NCBI GenBank assembly: GCA_028554755.1
Contig: JAPTOF010000009.1
Span: forward strand, 4,475,501 to 4,539,500
DNA from: Cordia subcordata
Lineage: Eukaryota; Streptophyta; Magnoliopsida; Boraginales; Cordiaceae
Direction of reading: 5' to 3'
Length of the DNA stretch: 64,000 nucleotides
The position numbers and the translations under genes were made by a program. Numbering within the stretch: position 1 is the first letter of the stretch; each line of letters opens with the position of its first letter. The notes beneath the pieces are model-generated. The model was given only the letters and a program-made list of their open reading frames with translations. It was not told the origin of the DNA and ran no database searches. Of this stretch, positions 1-12,639 are shown one piece after another.

Positions 1-954
1 TACAAAACTAGCCATTTGTATCAAAATAGAGTTTAGATCTAAATCCCAGCTTCAAGAAACCTTTAGGAAGCATTACAAAGTTATCTAGTTAAGTCCTAGA
101 TGGTTCTTAGGATTTAAAGTCCACAAATTAAATCCTAACCAATTTAGCCATCTTAGTTTGCATCGTTAGACTTAATTGTTTTGCAATTATCTAGTTTAAG
201 TAACTTAGATTGTTGGGCCTTGACCAACTTTGTTTCTAAGACTAATTCTAAGGGTTTTGCCAATTTTAAACCCTATTAGGTGGACAATGTGAATATATGA
301 TGTTGGGTATGCTCATAATCATATATACAAGCAATCATATAAAAAAGTCATAAAATTAAAACATCCATAGCACGTGGTGCTCTCATGATGGCTCCCTATT
401 TAATGCTCTAGGCTATAATGGCCTAACACCAAAAACTTAAGCTTGGCCAATGTTTTGCTCTATGGACCTTAGGCCCAAATTGGCCTATTTGATTGGTTTG
501 GACCTCCCTTGGTTCTCCCAAATCCCTGAACGCCTCTCTTCATGTATCTTGATCACCTTTTTCTCCATATATTCTTGTGATGCTTTCCGATGGAAAAGGG
601 ATATTACATGAAAATATGCTAGAAAACCCATACAAGCTTCTAATACTAAAAGAAGCATAAATTGGCCCAAAAATACATGCCATATAATTCCTATGCTTCT
701 TCTAAAAATTTTCCAGCAAACTAATTACATGTAAAACCATCCTATGATCATACAATGATGACCATACATCAATTCTAAACAACATATATACGAACCATCA
801 CGATAGAACATTAAATCCCTGCATGATTAGCAACATTCCAGCAAGCAACACATTAAAAAATGCACCTATTCTCACCACCCATGAGACAATTACTAGCATT
901 CACTCCAATTCTAGTGTTCTAGATCAATTATCCTAAGCATCTGCAATGGTAACT
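1..954. other. AT-rich non-coding stretch, no gene seen
   Basis: I see no credible coding region; the short open frames have no recognisable motif. It lies just downstream (in minus-strand sense) of the PBS-like site at 955-968, so it is most simply the internal part of a minus-strand retroelement without coding capacity. That is inference from position only. Confidence 0.35.
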
Positions 955-968
955 TGCTCTAATACCAC
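955..968 (-). promoter_or_regulatory. primer-binding-site-like motif (initiator tRNA-Met)
   Basis: On the minus strand this reads AGTGGTATTAGAGC, one base from the TGGTATCAGAGC core complementary to plant initiator tRNA-Met, the usual primer of Ty1/copia elements. The base next to it begins a TGAAAGG string that could be the inner end of an LTR lying to the right. No second LTR copy is visible, so the element would extend left of the window. Confidence 0.5.
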
Positions 969-969
969 T

Positions 970-3269
970 TGAAAGGATCTAATGGAGCATGCAAGACTAA
1001 CCCTAGGTCAATTTTTAAATTATTAACCCTAGGCATAGCGGAAAAATAAATTTTTGCATGTAATAATACTACATATGTGAAGACAAACAAGAACACAAAA
1101 GGAAAAATTGTTAAAACAAGTTTAGCTCCTGGAGCAAAAAAAATGACCAGAAATGTTTGCTGATTATCGGACTACCTTTTGGACCTCTAATCGACAATCC
1201 AACCATTGGATTTGAAGCTCTGGAAGTGTAGAATGTCCTCCTAAAATTTTAGCATGATCAGACAGGTGATGAACATATGATCGAGAACGGATTTGAGATT
1301 GCGTAAACAGTGATAGGAAAAACCAGTTTCTGTCCTCTTGTGTTTTTCTCTCCAAAACCTCTATAAAAATGATCCAAAATGCTTTTGATCTTCCCTACTA
1401 TGACTGGGGAGATGTTGTCTATAAGAAAGAACCAAATTCTTGGAGAAAGAATTCAGTTTTAGAATTATAGAAGTCTATTTTCGTTTCTGGTCGATCAAGA
1501 GAAGGAGAAGATGAGGAGAAGAGAATATTTTCTTTTCTAAACATCTCCAAGAATGTATGTACTACAAAAGATTTCTGGTGTACAAAAAATTTCTAGCTTT
1601 TTATTAGACTTCGTTGCCCCCCCTTTAAGAGTTTTCTTAGCAATAGAACTCCAAGGTAGACTAGGATTTTATCTTAAGGAGTTTAAATTCAAGTAAAAGA
1701 TCTTTAAGTGATAAGAGTTTCAAATTAAAACCAACTCTTGACCTAATTTTCTACAATTTAAATCCAAACAAATCTTCTAGAATATCCAGGGCCCACTATC
1801 TCTTTCTTCTTTCCAAATTTGGATGCCTCTCTACAAGACAACTTGACAAATTGAATATTCCAATATAAGAAACTTGGAGTTCAAGATATTTGAATTATCT
1901 TGTAAAAATATAACAACTCCATATTAATTTGGAAACCTTACTCAAAAATCACAGTCTCACATACTAGAAGCTTTAGGAAAGAGATTAAGACAATTTTAAT
2001 TATGTATATTAAAACTTGGACCAGTAAGAATTAAGAACAAATCTAATTTCCTATTTCCAAGAATCCCAAAGCAATTAGAACTCTTATGAAAAACAAATAT
2101 TTAGCAATTGACCAATAAGGAAATATTCAAGAAAAGATTTCTTATGGTTAAAACAATATCCGGCTAGTAGAGGGATCAAAAGACATAACTACCCTTGGCT
2201 TCCCAAATGACTAAAATGCCCTTACCTCCTCTTAAGCGACACAATGACCATTTTGACCATAGTTTATCTCACCACAAGACTAAAGCTGCACCCCAAGGAT
2301 AATTACTGGATGTCAAAAGCTTGTCACAACAATGAGTGACCTTTGTCTTTGACCTACTAAGCAAAATGAACAAAACTCCACGTACTCCCGTAGTCAAGGT
2401 TGGTCCTTTAACTGTACCATCACCTTCTTAACTACCTCTAAACCTTGGAGTAGCTGGTCCAACATATCAATCATCTTTTGGTCACATTATTCTTGATCCT
2501 GAGAGAGATCCATAAGTTAAATGACCAATGTACCCTTGAAGGGTTATACCACTAGATCTAGCTTTGGATGATCATCAGACAAGACCAACGGGGCACATAG
2601 AATCAACTGTTGCATATGTATGTCCCAACTAACCAAAACTCGACACCCAGTGCATAGAGTTATTGACCCTAGCCAAGCAAGGTCTCACTCATAGTGAATC
2701 AAAGTGCTGAACCCTGACTCCATTAGTTCATCCATATATGCTTAAGATTGAGAGCATTGGCTACTTAGCAGTAATGAGTATTGTGTTTTCTAACTTTTGT
2801 AGTATGGTTACAAGAAAACTAACTCACAGTGGTCCAGTGTGGTCCAATGCATAACATACGCATTAGAGAGACAAGTCTAGAAAGATCTCCAATGACCTAG
2901 GTAGGTCACCCTCACAAGAAGACTTATGCACTATAACCTTACCCTGGTAAAGTGCCCAGCACTATCATATGGTTATGGATTTATTTATGACATTACTAAG
3001 TCTAGACTTCACCCTACTACGCGTCCAACCTTGCTGCACACCCAAGTCCTCCGTTAATGTCATTGGGTCTTTACTAATGCACCAGATAATCATACATCAG
3101 AGACAATGTATGCAAATGAAATTCAAATATCAATATTAAAATAATATAACAATATCTAGAAAATAGTGTCCAAGTGGTCTTTAAGGCACACCAATCCCAA
3201 TATGAACCAATTCTCTTGAATGAAAATTCGAGGATAATGAGAATGATAGAATAATTTTATTTTATAGTC
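970..3269 (-). repeat. probable long non-coding LTR or LTR-like region
   Basis: The stretch abuts a PBS-like site, starts TGAAAGG on the plus strand (an LTR ending CCTTTCA on the minus strand) and contains no credible gene. Its outer boundary is not resolvable: no partner LTR or target duplication can be seen, and element A begins at 3270. The call rests on the PBS juxtaposition and the lack of coding capacity; it could equally be several decayed repeats. Confidence 0.3.
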
Positions 3270-4591
3270 TGTTGACTAAACACTTGTTATTGATTTTGAT
3301 GATAAAAAATTTGATATGTATTATTGATAAATATTATTATTTTACTAAAAGCATCTTGTGAGTGTCAAATATGAATTATAAAGATAGATACTTAGAAGAT
3401 GGAAGGAAATGAGCCATGAACTACATTATATGTCAAAGAGCTCAAAATTTGTAGAAGAAGAAGATAAGAAGTCATAAGGCGGAGAAGAGACGTCATAAGG
3501 GGTACCAGATACATTGCTTCTTTGTGGAATGCCTTAGATTAACAAGTAATAAGCTCAAACTTCCATCTTTTTCATGACATACACAATTTGATCTCATGAA
3601 CATTGTCTTTCAAAAAGCGCAACAATGATTTGAATGCATACATAGCACAAACATATGTTTTGGAATGACCCCAAGCTTTGAAAAAAATTGTTTACAAAGT
3701 GTTTTGAGTTGATTTAGTGTTATGAATGTTTGACAAAATTTGATTCAGGTTTGTTTTGCCTTGCTTTAGCTTTTCTAGGGTGGCTAGACCCCCCAGCCTG
3801 TTGACCAGCTAACTAGGGAAGTTGCCCGACCAAAACAGAAATGCAAGGGTAAAGCCGAACCCCCTAGCCAGTCGACCGGCTAAGGCTCCGGCCTAATCAG
3901 TGAAGCAAAGGGGTAAGCCGGTCGACCGGCTGAGTGGGTGCTAGATTAAATGCACTAGCTGTTTTATTGCCATTCAGCCCCAAATTCATTTCTCTCTTCA
4001 CCTGCAAACCGTAACACGAAATCTCTTTTTAAATACTTATCCAAAATCATTCAAAATCGTTAATTCAAGCTTGCAAAATCTGAAATCATCATTCAATTGC
4101 TGAAATCTTTGAGCTACACTTATGAAATCTTTGAGCTTTCGAGAGCTTTATTTGCTATGTCTTCTTATAAGAAGAACCCATCTATCTTTCATCATTTTCA
4201 CATTCTTCCTGGTTGTATACATACTCAAATAGCTTGAAATTATTGTGAGAACATTTGGTAAGCCCAAAGATTATGGGGAAATTCTAAAGAAGAAATTTCT
4301 TGGGATCTTTGAGAAGTGGTCTCAAATAGTTATAAAATTTGTGCTTCACCAAGAGTTGAAGAAGCATTTTATTGAAGATTGTTGAAGTCCTAAGAGGAGT
4401 ATCCTTGGGTGGTAGATATAGGCTCAGCCGAACCACTTAAAAATCGTTTGTCTTCTTACTCTCTACTCTTCATCTACATTATTTACTTGATTGATATCCT
4501 TATGTGTTGATATTTTGCTTAAGAGAAATTATTTAATTTATTTGGCAAATTTTTAAAGACGAAAATTGTTAGATATCTTAATTCACCTACA
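3270..4591 (+). repeat. 5' LTR of element A
   Basis: About 1.3 kb, beginning TGTTGACTAAAC and ending CACCTACA next to the PBS. It is homologous to 33547-34897 and, inverted, to the two LTRs of element C. It carries a GC-rich cluster of GTCGAC-centred motifs at about 3790-3935 (GTCGAC at 3871 and 3921) in an otherwise AT-rich repeat. The last part, containing the 'deciding' string AGTGGTCTCAAA, is also found as a fragment at 44525-44846. Confidence 0.92.
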
Positions 4592-4593
4592 AT

Positions 4594-4613
4594 TGGTATC
4601 TAGAGCTAGGGTT
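4594..4613 (+). promoter_or_regulatory. PBS of element A (initiator tRNA-Met)
   Basis: TGGTATCTAGAGCTAGGGTT lies 2 bases after the LTR. It matches the TGGTATCAGAGC type with one extra base (TCTAGAGC for TCAGAGC). This is the normal minus-strand primer site of plant copia elements. Confidence 0.85.
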
Positions 4614-4655
4614 CTACATATAGTTTAACAATTAGTAGAATTATATTTAGCAAAT

Positions 4656-6230
4656 ATGGAGGGAATTTCTATTAAGTAAGCACCCCTTTTTGATGGAACT
4701 AACTATGTCTTTTAGAAGATGAGAATGAAAGTATTTATACAATCACATGTTTATAAAGCTTAGAAGATTATAGAAAATGGACCTACTTTGCCCACAAAAA
4801 TGGAAAGGGATAGGAGACTTCCTAAACCCAAAAAGTGAATGGAATGACGAGGACATTAAATTGTTTGAGTTAAATCAAAAAGCTTTACATTGTTTGTTCA
4901 ATGTCATGAATGCAATCGAATTTGCAAGGGTAATGGGGTGTAGTTCGGCTAAGGAACTTTGGGACCAATTAGAAGTGACCTATTAGAGGACTAGCCAAAT
5001 AAAAGAATTTAGAATTACTATGCTTGTCCATAGATATAAATTGTTTAAAATTCTTCCTAAAGAAAGTGTTGAGCAAATGTTCTCTAGATTTGTTGAAATT
5101 ACTAATGGATTAAAGGCACTTGGAAAAGATTATTCAAATGCAGACAAAGTGAGGAAGGTGCTAAGGAGTTTGCCATCATCATGGCTACCAAAAGTAACAG
5201 CCATCAAGGAAGCTAAGGATCTAAACACATTAGAGCTCAATGAGCTTATTGGGCCACTTATGACTCATGAGCTTGAGATAAAGGACTATAAAGAGAAAGA
5301 TAGGAAAATGAAGAACTCCATTTCACTTGTCACATCAAAATACACATCAAGCGAAGATGAAGACGATGACGAGGACCCAGAGGATGAGTAAAAAATTCAT
5401 GAAGTTTAGAAGAATAAAAAAAGGAGCATCTTCCAACAATACAAATTGAAAGAAAAAAAGAAAAGAAATTAAAGATTTTAAGAGGCCAATGGAAACAAGA
5501 AATGACAAATGGAAGTGCTTTAATTGCAACAAGCCGGGACGCATAAAAGCAAACATAAGGTAGCCAACTTTGCCTCATGGCCAATGAGGATGAGGTACAA
5601 TCTTCACCTTCTCTGTTTATTTATTATTTATCTAGTGAAGAAGAGGAAGAGGAGTAGAGCCTTGATGAAATAAAAGATGCATTTGCAAAATTACATAATA
5701 ATCTCTCTTTAGCATTAGCAAAAAATAAGCAAATGCATAGAGAATTAAAACTTGCATTTGATGAAAAAGAAATTTTGAAAATAGAAAAATGCCTTTCTCG
5801 TTAGGAAATTGGAATTTTGGAAAAGAAAATGATTCATATGCCGAAGATTTTGTAAAATTTGAAAAAGAGGTTAAAGAATTGAAAAAGAAGAATAAGGATC
5901 TAAGTGATATTATTCAAAAATTTTCAAATGGCAAGGAGAACTTTGAAAAACTCCTTAGATCTCAAAAAATGGCTTTTTGACAAAAGTGGAATTGACTATA
6001 GGCCAAACATTAAACAAAAATATTTCAAAACCTATTTTGTCAAAGCTTCAACTTCCTCCACTTCACCAAAGACAACATCACTTGTACATATTGTGAAAAG
6101 AAAGGACATGTATCAACTCATTGTTATTTTAGAAAACTTTGTGATAGAGGATCACATGTCCCACATTGGCTAAGACCCAAATGGCTTGTCAAAGCCAAAA
6201 ATTGATACTAACGTCAAGGACACACGGTGT
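4656..6230 (+). pseudogene. Element A gag (nucleocapsid polyprotein), decayed
   Basis: The reading starts at the ATG at 4656 (MEGISIK, then a stop) 65 bases after the LTR. Open pieces at 4777-4986 and 5020-5391 match the copia gag (UBN2-like) core; they have 'LFELNQKA' and 'LRSLPSSW' landmarks. An Asp/Glu-rich linker follows, then a zinc knuckle around 5515-5560 reading CFNCNKPGRIKANI, so the His and last Cys of CX2CX4HX4C are lost. A lysine/glutamate-rich coiled-coil segment at about 5640-5980 is characteristic of Sirevirus gag. Stops and frameshifts break it in at least six places. The same protein is better preserved in element C (25945-27506, minus). Confidence 0.85.
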
Positions 6231-6302
6231 TGGGGACCCCAAAATAAAGAATTGTACTTGAATTTCATGTGTGTACGTATACAATGAGAACAAAAATAGC
6301 AA

Positions 6303-9300
6303 GATGAAGTGGATCTTGGATAGTGGTTGTTCCAAACACATGACGGGGAACTCATTACTCTTCTATAAATTGAAAAAAACCAATGGTGGAGATGTTACCT
6401 TTGGTGACAATAGCAAAGTCAAAATAATTGGAGAAAGGTAGCATTGGTAATGAAAATTCTCTTGCTATACACAATGTCCTACATATAGAAGGTCTTAAAT
6501 TTAATTTACTTAGTATAAGCCAATTATGTGATAAAGGTCATAAAGTAATATTTCAATCCTCTAGTTGCATTGTGCATGAATGTGGTAATGATAATGTGTT
6601 ATTTGTTGCTAGGAGAAATGAAAATGTCTATACCATTGAAATTGATCAACTTGTGTGTCAACATGTTAAATGTTTGTCAGTTGTTCATGACAATGCTTGG
6701 TTATGGCATAGAAGATTAGGACGTGCTAGCATGAGTTTATTAAATGATTTATCAAAACATGATCTTGTTAGAGATTTTTCGAAGCTAAAGTTTGAAAAGG
6801 ACAAAGTTTGTGATGCATGTTAACTAGGGAAATAACACAAAACATCTTTCAAACCCCTCGACAAAGTTTCAACTAATAAAGCATTACAGTTATTGCATAT
6901 GGACTTGTTTGGATCAATTGATGTGGCTAGCTTAGGAGGTTCTAGATATACCTTTGTAGTTGTAGATGACGTATTAGGTTTACATGGGTGATGTTTCTTG
7001 CACATAAAAACAATGCTTTCAATGAATTTACAAGTTTATGTAGAATTGTGCAAAATGAGAAAGGCTATTTTATAACTTGCATTCGTAGTGATAATGGCAC
7101 GAAATATATAAACACTCCTGTTATGCATTTTTGTGATGAGCATGGCATAGAACACAACTTTTCGACTCTTTGGACTCTTCAACAAAATGGGGTAGTAGAC
7201 AGAAAGAATAGTACATTACAAGAAATGGCAAGAACCATGTTAAAAGAACACAACTTGCCAACATATTTTTGGAGTGAAGCCATAGACACCGCATGTTATG
7301 TGCAAAATAGATTTTTAATTAGACCCATCTTAAATAAAACTCTATATGAACTATGGCATGAAAAAATGCCTAAAATACCATACTTCAAAGTGTTTGGTTG
7401 TAAATGTTTTATCTTGAACACTAAAGATCATTTGAGAAAATTTGACGCTAAATCGGATGAAGACATATTTTTAGGATATTCCACTAAGAGTAAAGCTTAT
7501 AGAGTTGATGAGACTAATTCATTTGAGCTGAGAAAGGAAGTTGATGATATAGGTTATCTCTTGGAGAAGACTAAACTTTAATATCCATCTCCCAAAGACA
7601 AAGAAACTCCAACAAAACAAGAAGACACACATGAAGAAAAGGAGTCTCAGGCTAAGAAGGAAAATGGACAATGCTCAAACGAAGAGAACATTGAGGAAAA
7701 AGAGACCCATGAAGATCTACCGATGAGTTGGAAATTTGTACGGAATCACCCTCAAGATCAAATTCTTGGTGATCCATCTCAAGGAGTAAGAACTAGGGGT
7801 AATATTAATGCTTTTTGTGAACATTATGCATTTATTTATCATATAGAACCGAAAAATGTTAAAGAAGCCTTACTTGATGAAATTTGGATTATAGCCATGC
7901 AAGACGCACTAAATCAATTTGCTAGAAATAAAGTTTGGAAATTAGTTGAAAAACCTAGAGATAGATCGATGATTGAAACTAAATGGGTGTTTAGAAACAA
8001 ACTAGATGTGGCCAGTGTAGTAACTAGAAACAAAGCTAGACTTGTAGCTCGAGGATATAATCAGAAAGAAGGGATTGATTATGATGAGAACTATGCCCCC
8101 ATAGCTAGACTTGAACCCATTCGTATGTTACTTGCATTTGCCAGTTATATGGACTTTAAACTTTATCAAATGGATGTCAAGATTTCTAAATGGCTTTACT
8201 AAAGAAGAGATATATGTTGAATAACCTCCCGATTTTGAAGATCCTTACTTTCCAACCCATGTTTTCAAATTAGAAAAGGCTTTATATGGTTTAAAGCAAG
8301 CTTTTAGAGCTTGGTACAAAAGATTTCGTGGATTTCTTGCAGAAAATAATTTCGAAAGAGGAAAACTTGACTCCACTTTATTCATTAAAAGGGAAGGAAA
8401 TGATATCATACTTGTACAAATTTATGTTGGTGATATAATATTTGGTGCTACCAATGTGTCTTTATGTGACAGCTTTTCTAAGTGTATGCATAAGGAATTT
8501 GAGAAAAGCATGATGGGAGAATTGACCTTCTTCCTTGGACTCCAATGCAAGCAAACAAGGGAAAGGATCTTCATAAATCAAGCCAAATACATCAAGAAAA
8601 TTATCAAAAAATTTGGGCTTGAAGATGCAAAGAGATTGGGACTCCTATGAGTCCCTCAACAAAATTGGACAAAGATGAGAAAGGGAAACCAATAGATGAA
8701 AAGAAATATAGAGGTATGATTATTAGCTTACTTTATTTAATTGCCTCTAGACCAAATATTATGTTTACATTATGCTTATGTGCTAGATTCTAGTCTAAGC
8801 CTAAGGAAACACATCTAGTTGCTGTAAAATGAATAATTAGATATCTTAAAGGAAATAGTAATCTAGGGCTTTGGTATGCAAAAGGAACCTCATTTGATTT
8901 ATGTAGATTTTTTGATGCTGATTATGCTAGATGTAAGGTAGATCGTACTAGTGGAAATTGTCAATTCCTAGCACAATCTTTCGTGTCTTGGTCATGTAGA
9001 AAACAAAATAGTATTGCGATCTCTACCACCAAAGCTGAATATCTTGCAGCCGGTAGTTATGTGGCTCAAATCTTGTGGATAAAGCAACATATACCTGATT
9101 ATGGCTTCGAATATGATCATGTCCCTATATATTGTGATAATACTAGTGCAATTAATCTCACTAAGAACCCAATTCAACATTCTAGAACTAAGCATATTGA
9201 GATTAGACATCATTTTATTAGAGATCATGTGCAAAAAAATGATATTACACTTGAATTTGCTGATACTTCGTATCAAGTTGCTGTTATTTTTACTAAACCA

Positions 9301-9360
9301 TTAAATGAGAATCAATTTTGTATTATTAGAAGGGAAATTGGTGTGATAGAAAGTGGATAA
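6303..9360 (+). pseudogene. Element A pol (protease, integrase, RT, RNase H), decayed
   Basis: Protease begins with WILDSGCSKHMTG at about 6310 with its catalytic Asp intact. Gag-pre-integrase and integrase follow (WHRRLG at about 6700; SDNGTKY at about 7090; LQQNGVVDRKN at about 7180, where the usual catalytic Glu of ERKN is Asp). RT spans about 7840-8660; its YVDD box reads YVGD at about 8425. RNase H runs to 9360 (SWSCRKQNS, STTKAEY, then DNTSAI, SRTKHIEIRHHF). Many stops and frameshifts. Compared with C, this copy is more damaged, in line with A being the older insertion. Confidence 0.9.
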
Positions 9361-9419
9361 ATTGCATGTATGTGTGTTTATATGGCCTGGGCATGAAAAA
9401 ATATGCATGTGAGCATATT

Positions 9420-9535
9420 CTGACCCAGCCAGTTGATTGGAAGCCTTAGGGTCCCGGGCTTAAAGCCAAAATCCTAGTTGCTCTTTGATCCAACTGGTCG
9501 ACCGGCACGACTAGCCAGTCAACCGGCTGAACACG
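9420..9535 (+). repeat. GTCGAC-type motif cluster between pol and ORF3 of element A
   Basis: Short GC-rich motifs sit here: CCAGTTGATTGG, ACTGGTCGACCGGCA and CCAGTCAACCGGCTGA (GTCGAC at 9497). The same motif type occurs in the same place in element C (about 17360-17475) and in the LTRs of several other families in the window. Function is unknown. Confidence 0.6.
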
Positions 9536-9738
9536 AAAAAAGGATTAAATTAAGGCTTTTAACCCCAAAATTTCACAACTCTCACCAAATTCTTAACCCT
9601 AATCCTATTTTTCTTTCAAACCCACTTCATAAATTTTCAATTTTCAATCGATTTCTCTCAAATTTCTTTCCATAATCTTAATACCAGCATAAAAAACAAG
9701 CTTTTACCGATTTAATTTTTCAAAATCAACTCCAAATC

Positions 9739-10504
9739 ATGCTGAATAGATCATGGACGTAGGAAAAGAGGTAAAAGAGAAAGAACTCAATCGCCACCTC
9801 CATTCACTTCAACGATGCAAGGGAAACAAACCATGTTCTTTGGTAAATTTCTTATTGACTCAGATTTTGTAGAAACTAATGTGTTGCAATTATTTGATGG
9901 TCAAGATTGGTATACATTTTTGCACCTACATTGTGATGTGAAAGTCAACATGGTTAGAGAATTCTATGAAAATCTCGAGGCTCATCGTAGAAGTCCTAGG
10001 TTTGAACTAAAATCAATAGTATGCAATAAGAGTTTTATATTGACTAAAGAGAAATTGAAACAAATTTTTGGACTATCAATTGATGGGGAAGGACATTATA
10101 ATAACCAAGGATGGCCTTACGGGATAAAAGCATCGGGTATATCGGGTAAAATCATTGATTACATGTGGAAAGATGTACGTCCAAAATCTACGGATTTAAT
10201 TTTGCCTTTGTTAAAGGATGTAGATATAAATAAGAGAATTTCTTTAAAGGTGATTAGTGAGATCTTACTCCCTAGGGTTATAAATGATGGCAAAATTCCA
10301 GTTATGGATGCGTACATTCTTTATAGTCTTTCAATTGGTGTTAAGATTGCTTTGCCTTTCCTTATCTTGCAACATATGTAACATATAAGTGGAAAAGATG
10401 GGTAAAAAACACCTTTCCTGGCTATGGTATGACCCTCATGCATATAACCTCTCCTTGCTATAGTATGGCCCTTATGCATATATTTGATCATTTTAAAATC
10501 ACAT
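9739..10504 (+). pseudogene. Element A ORF3, proximal part (putative plant transposon protein-like)
   Basis: The longest open piece is 9815-10381 (188 codons). Landmarks are EFYENLEAHR, SIDGEGHYNNQGWP, LPLLKDVDINKRIS, ILLPRVINDGKIPVMDA and LPFLILQHM. The order (a FYxNL segment, a GxxxxxWP segment, an xxxIPxxG/DGKIPVMDA segment, then PFLIxxHM) resembles the plant 'putative plant transposon protein' domain (PF20167 as I recall it); this needs a profile search. Its place after RNase H is where Sireviruses carry an env-like ORF. An upstream ATG at 9739 followed by a basic stretch is out of frame. After 10381 the homology with C continues until element B cuts it at 10505; the rest is at 32396-33034. 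Confidence 0.6.
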
Positions 10505-12506
10505 TGATGTGTTCATTTTGTGTGTTTATGTATTGCAAGTATATACTTCTTTTGAGGTGCTTTGAGCTTCATTTGTTGTATTATTATAGCATTTAGGTCA
10601 TACCTGTGCATATTAGGGTTTACATGTTCATAGTTTAAGTTATGACTTAAATGCTACACTAATGCGCGTTTATTACTTGTTTTAGGTATGATTTAGAGAG
10701 ATAATTAGATCTTGATTGAGGGTGCTTGGTGTGTGGAACAAAGCCAAGGGTGTTTTGGACATAAAGGAATGAAGAAAGTGTATTTGGAAGTCACCGGTCA
10801 AAAGAAGGAGCGACTGAGGCGATATCGAGGGCAACATGAGCCAAGTTCGGAGCTTGTAACCTAAAAAGGACATGGAAAAATTTTGGACATGTTTTAGGAT
10901 GCAAAAGATGGCTTAGGAGATCCCCCACAGTGATATAAAGCCATGAAAAAAATGGTGCACGAATCAAAGCCAAAACAAGCAATATATGGACATTTTACTG
11001 TCAAGACTAGTCGACCTCTTGCTGGTCGACCGGCCGGATCAAAATATGGGCCAATTTTCGCTGGACGACTTTGGCCCAAAGCTGGTCGACTGGCTAGGCC
11101 CCCGGCTGGAGAAGTTAACAGCTTTATTTAAGCAAATTTTTAGCTATTTTTTAGAGAGAATAACACCCAAATCAAACACCCATGTCCATAAACCCGAAAT
11201 CCACCAAAAATCACTTCACACACTCACTTTTAAACACATTTTAACACTTGGAATCAAGGATCCAAGAGGATTAAATGCTAGGATTTGGGGCATAGTTCAT
11301 GGATTGTAAAGCTTGGCTATGGATAGAAGGGTACCTCTCTTTTATCCTAAGTCTAATTATGTATAATTAGAGATATGTAGAGTGATTATTTCTTGTATTT
11401 ATGGATTGCTTACTACTTTTTATTAATGGAAATTTGATGGATTTATGTATATATGCTTTATGCTTAGGATTTCAAAGGCTATTTTATGTACATGTCTATG
11501 TGTTTATTTAAATGCCTCAATGATGTGGCATATATATATTGAAGTCTATTATGCTATTAACCATCTCTAAATCATTATGCTAGCATGTCTAAGTGTTTGT
11601 GTGATGATTACATAAAGTGGGTATGCTTATATACATATCTATGTGTGGTTAGCATCCTTAATAGCATAAATAGCTTCTATTGCTTCTATGTCGAGTGCGA
11701 TTGCTTAAATTGGTGTAATCTAAGTATGTCTATATGCTTAGTAGTAGAATACCTCGGGATATTCTCGAATTCCATGCCTTAGTTATGTTTGCTTTGTGCT
11801 TAAACGTTAATACTTGCTATTGTGATGATGATTGGTGGTGCATAACTGATGGTTAGCCTAGGTCGAGTCTCCCTTAGCTTTAAATCCAACTAATAGGTTT
11901 CACAGTAGGTTAGTCGACCTTAGACGGACTAGATCTAGGCTTTAAATCTAGTTGACGGTTTATACGCTAGGGTTAGATCGATCTATGTCACCTAGAATCC
12001 TAACTACCTAACCCTATGGCCCTAAGTCATAAAGACCATATGCCATGGCTCTAGGGGTCGACACCTAGGGATGGATTCGCACTGAGGCTTAGGATGTAAT
12101 TAGTAGGTTAATTAGGAGACTAGATGAGAGAAACTAAGTTTAATCCATCAAGCAACCTTAACAACAAGTAGTAATTTTCCATTTGCAAGACGTAATCACC
12201 CTATTCCCCATTTTCACGTGTTAGTATCCCCTAGATCGCTTGATTCCCCCATCACACACACATACACCGCCTTTTTATTTCCTTGTTCTTAGATTAGGTT
12301 TACTTTTCTTGAGCTCCCTTTAAACCAAAAACCCCAAAAACATTGTAGTTAAGACCTCAACACATAGCTTTTAGGATGCACTTAGCTTAGGATGCCATAC
12401 ACGTTAGGCTTCCCTGTGGATTCGACCCCGCACTCGCACACACTGTACTACACACGTCCCATACACTTGCGGCCTATTTAGGCTTGTGTCGCGAGATAGC
12501 GTATCA
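10505..12506 (+). repeat. 5' LTR of element B
   Basis: 2002 bp, TGATGTG...GTATCA. It contains GTCGAC motifs at 11010, 11025 and 11085, and a conserved module at about 11870-11970 in which two CTTTAAATC boxes flank TAGTCGACCTTAG. About 14 differences in the first 165 aligned bases against the right LTR, plus a 43-base length difference. Confidence 0.93.
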
Positions 12507-12512
12507 AGTTTT

Positions 12513-12530
12513 TGGTGCCGTTGCTGGGGA
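12513..12530 (+). promoter_or_regulatory. PBS of element B (tRNA-Asp)
   Basis: TGGTGCCGTTGCTGGGGA differs from the complement of the plant tRNA-Asp 3' end (TGGCGCCGTTGCCGGGG) at two positions, both C-to-T. It begins 6 bases after the LTR. Confidence 0.85.
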
Positions 12531-12639
12531 GGCAACGGTTGTTTGGTTTCTTAGTTTTTGTGTGTCTTAGCTTCTTACGTGTTGTCTTATCTTTTGTTCT
12601 CATGTTTTCATTATTTTGATTAATAAAAGAAATATTCAA

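Noticed and set aside
9815..10381. ORF3 as a DNA-transposon transposase
   Set aside because: Despite the family name it resembles, no DDE motif is seen, and it is embedded in LTR elements at the same place in two copies.
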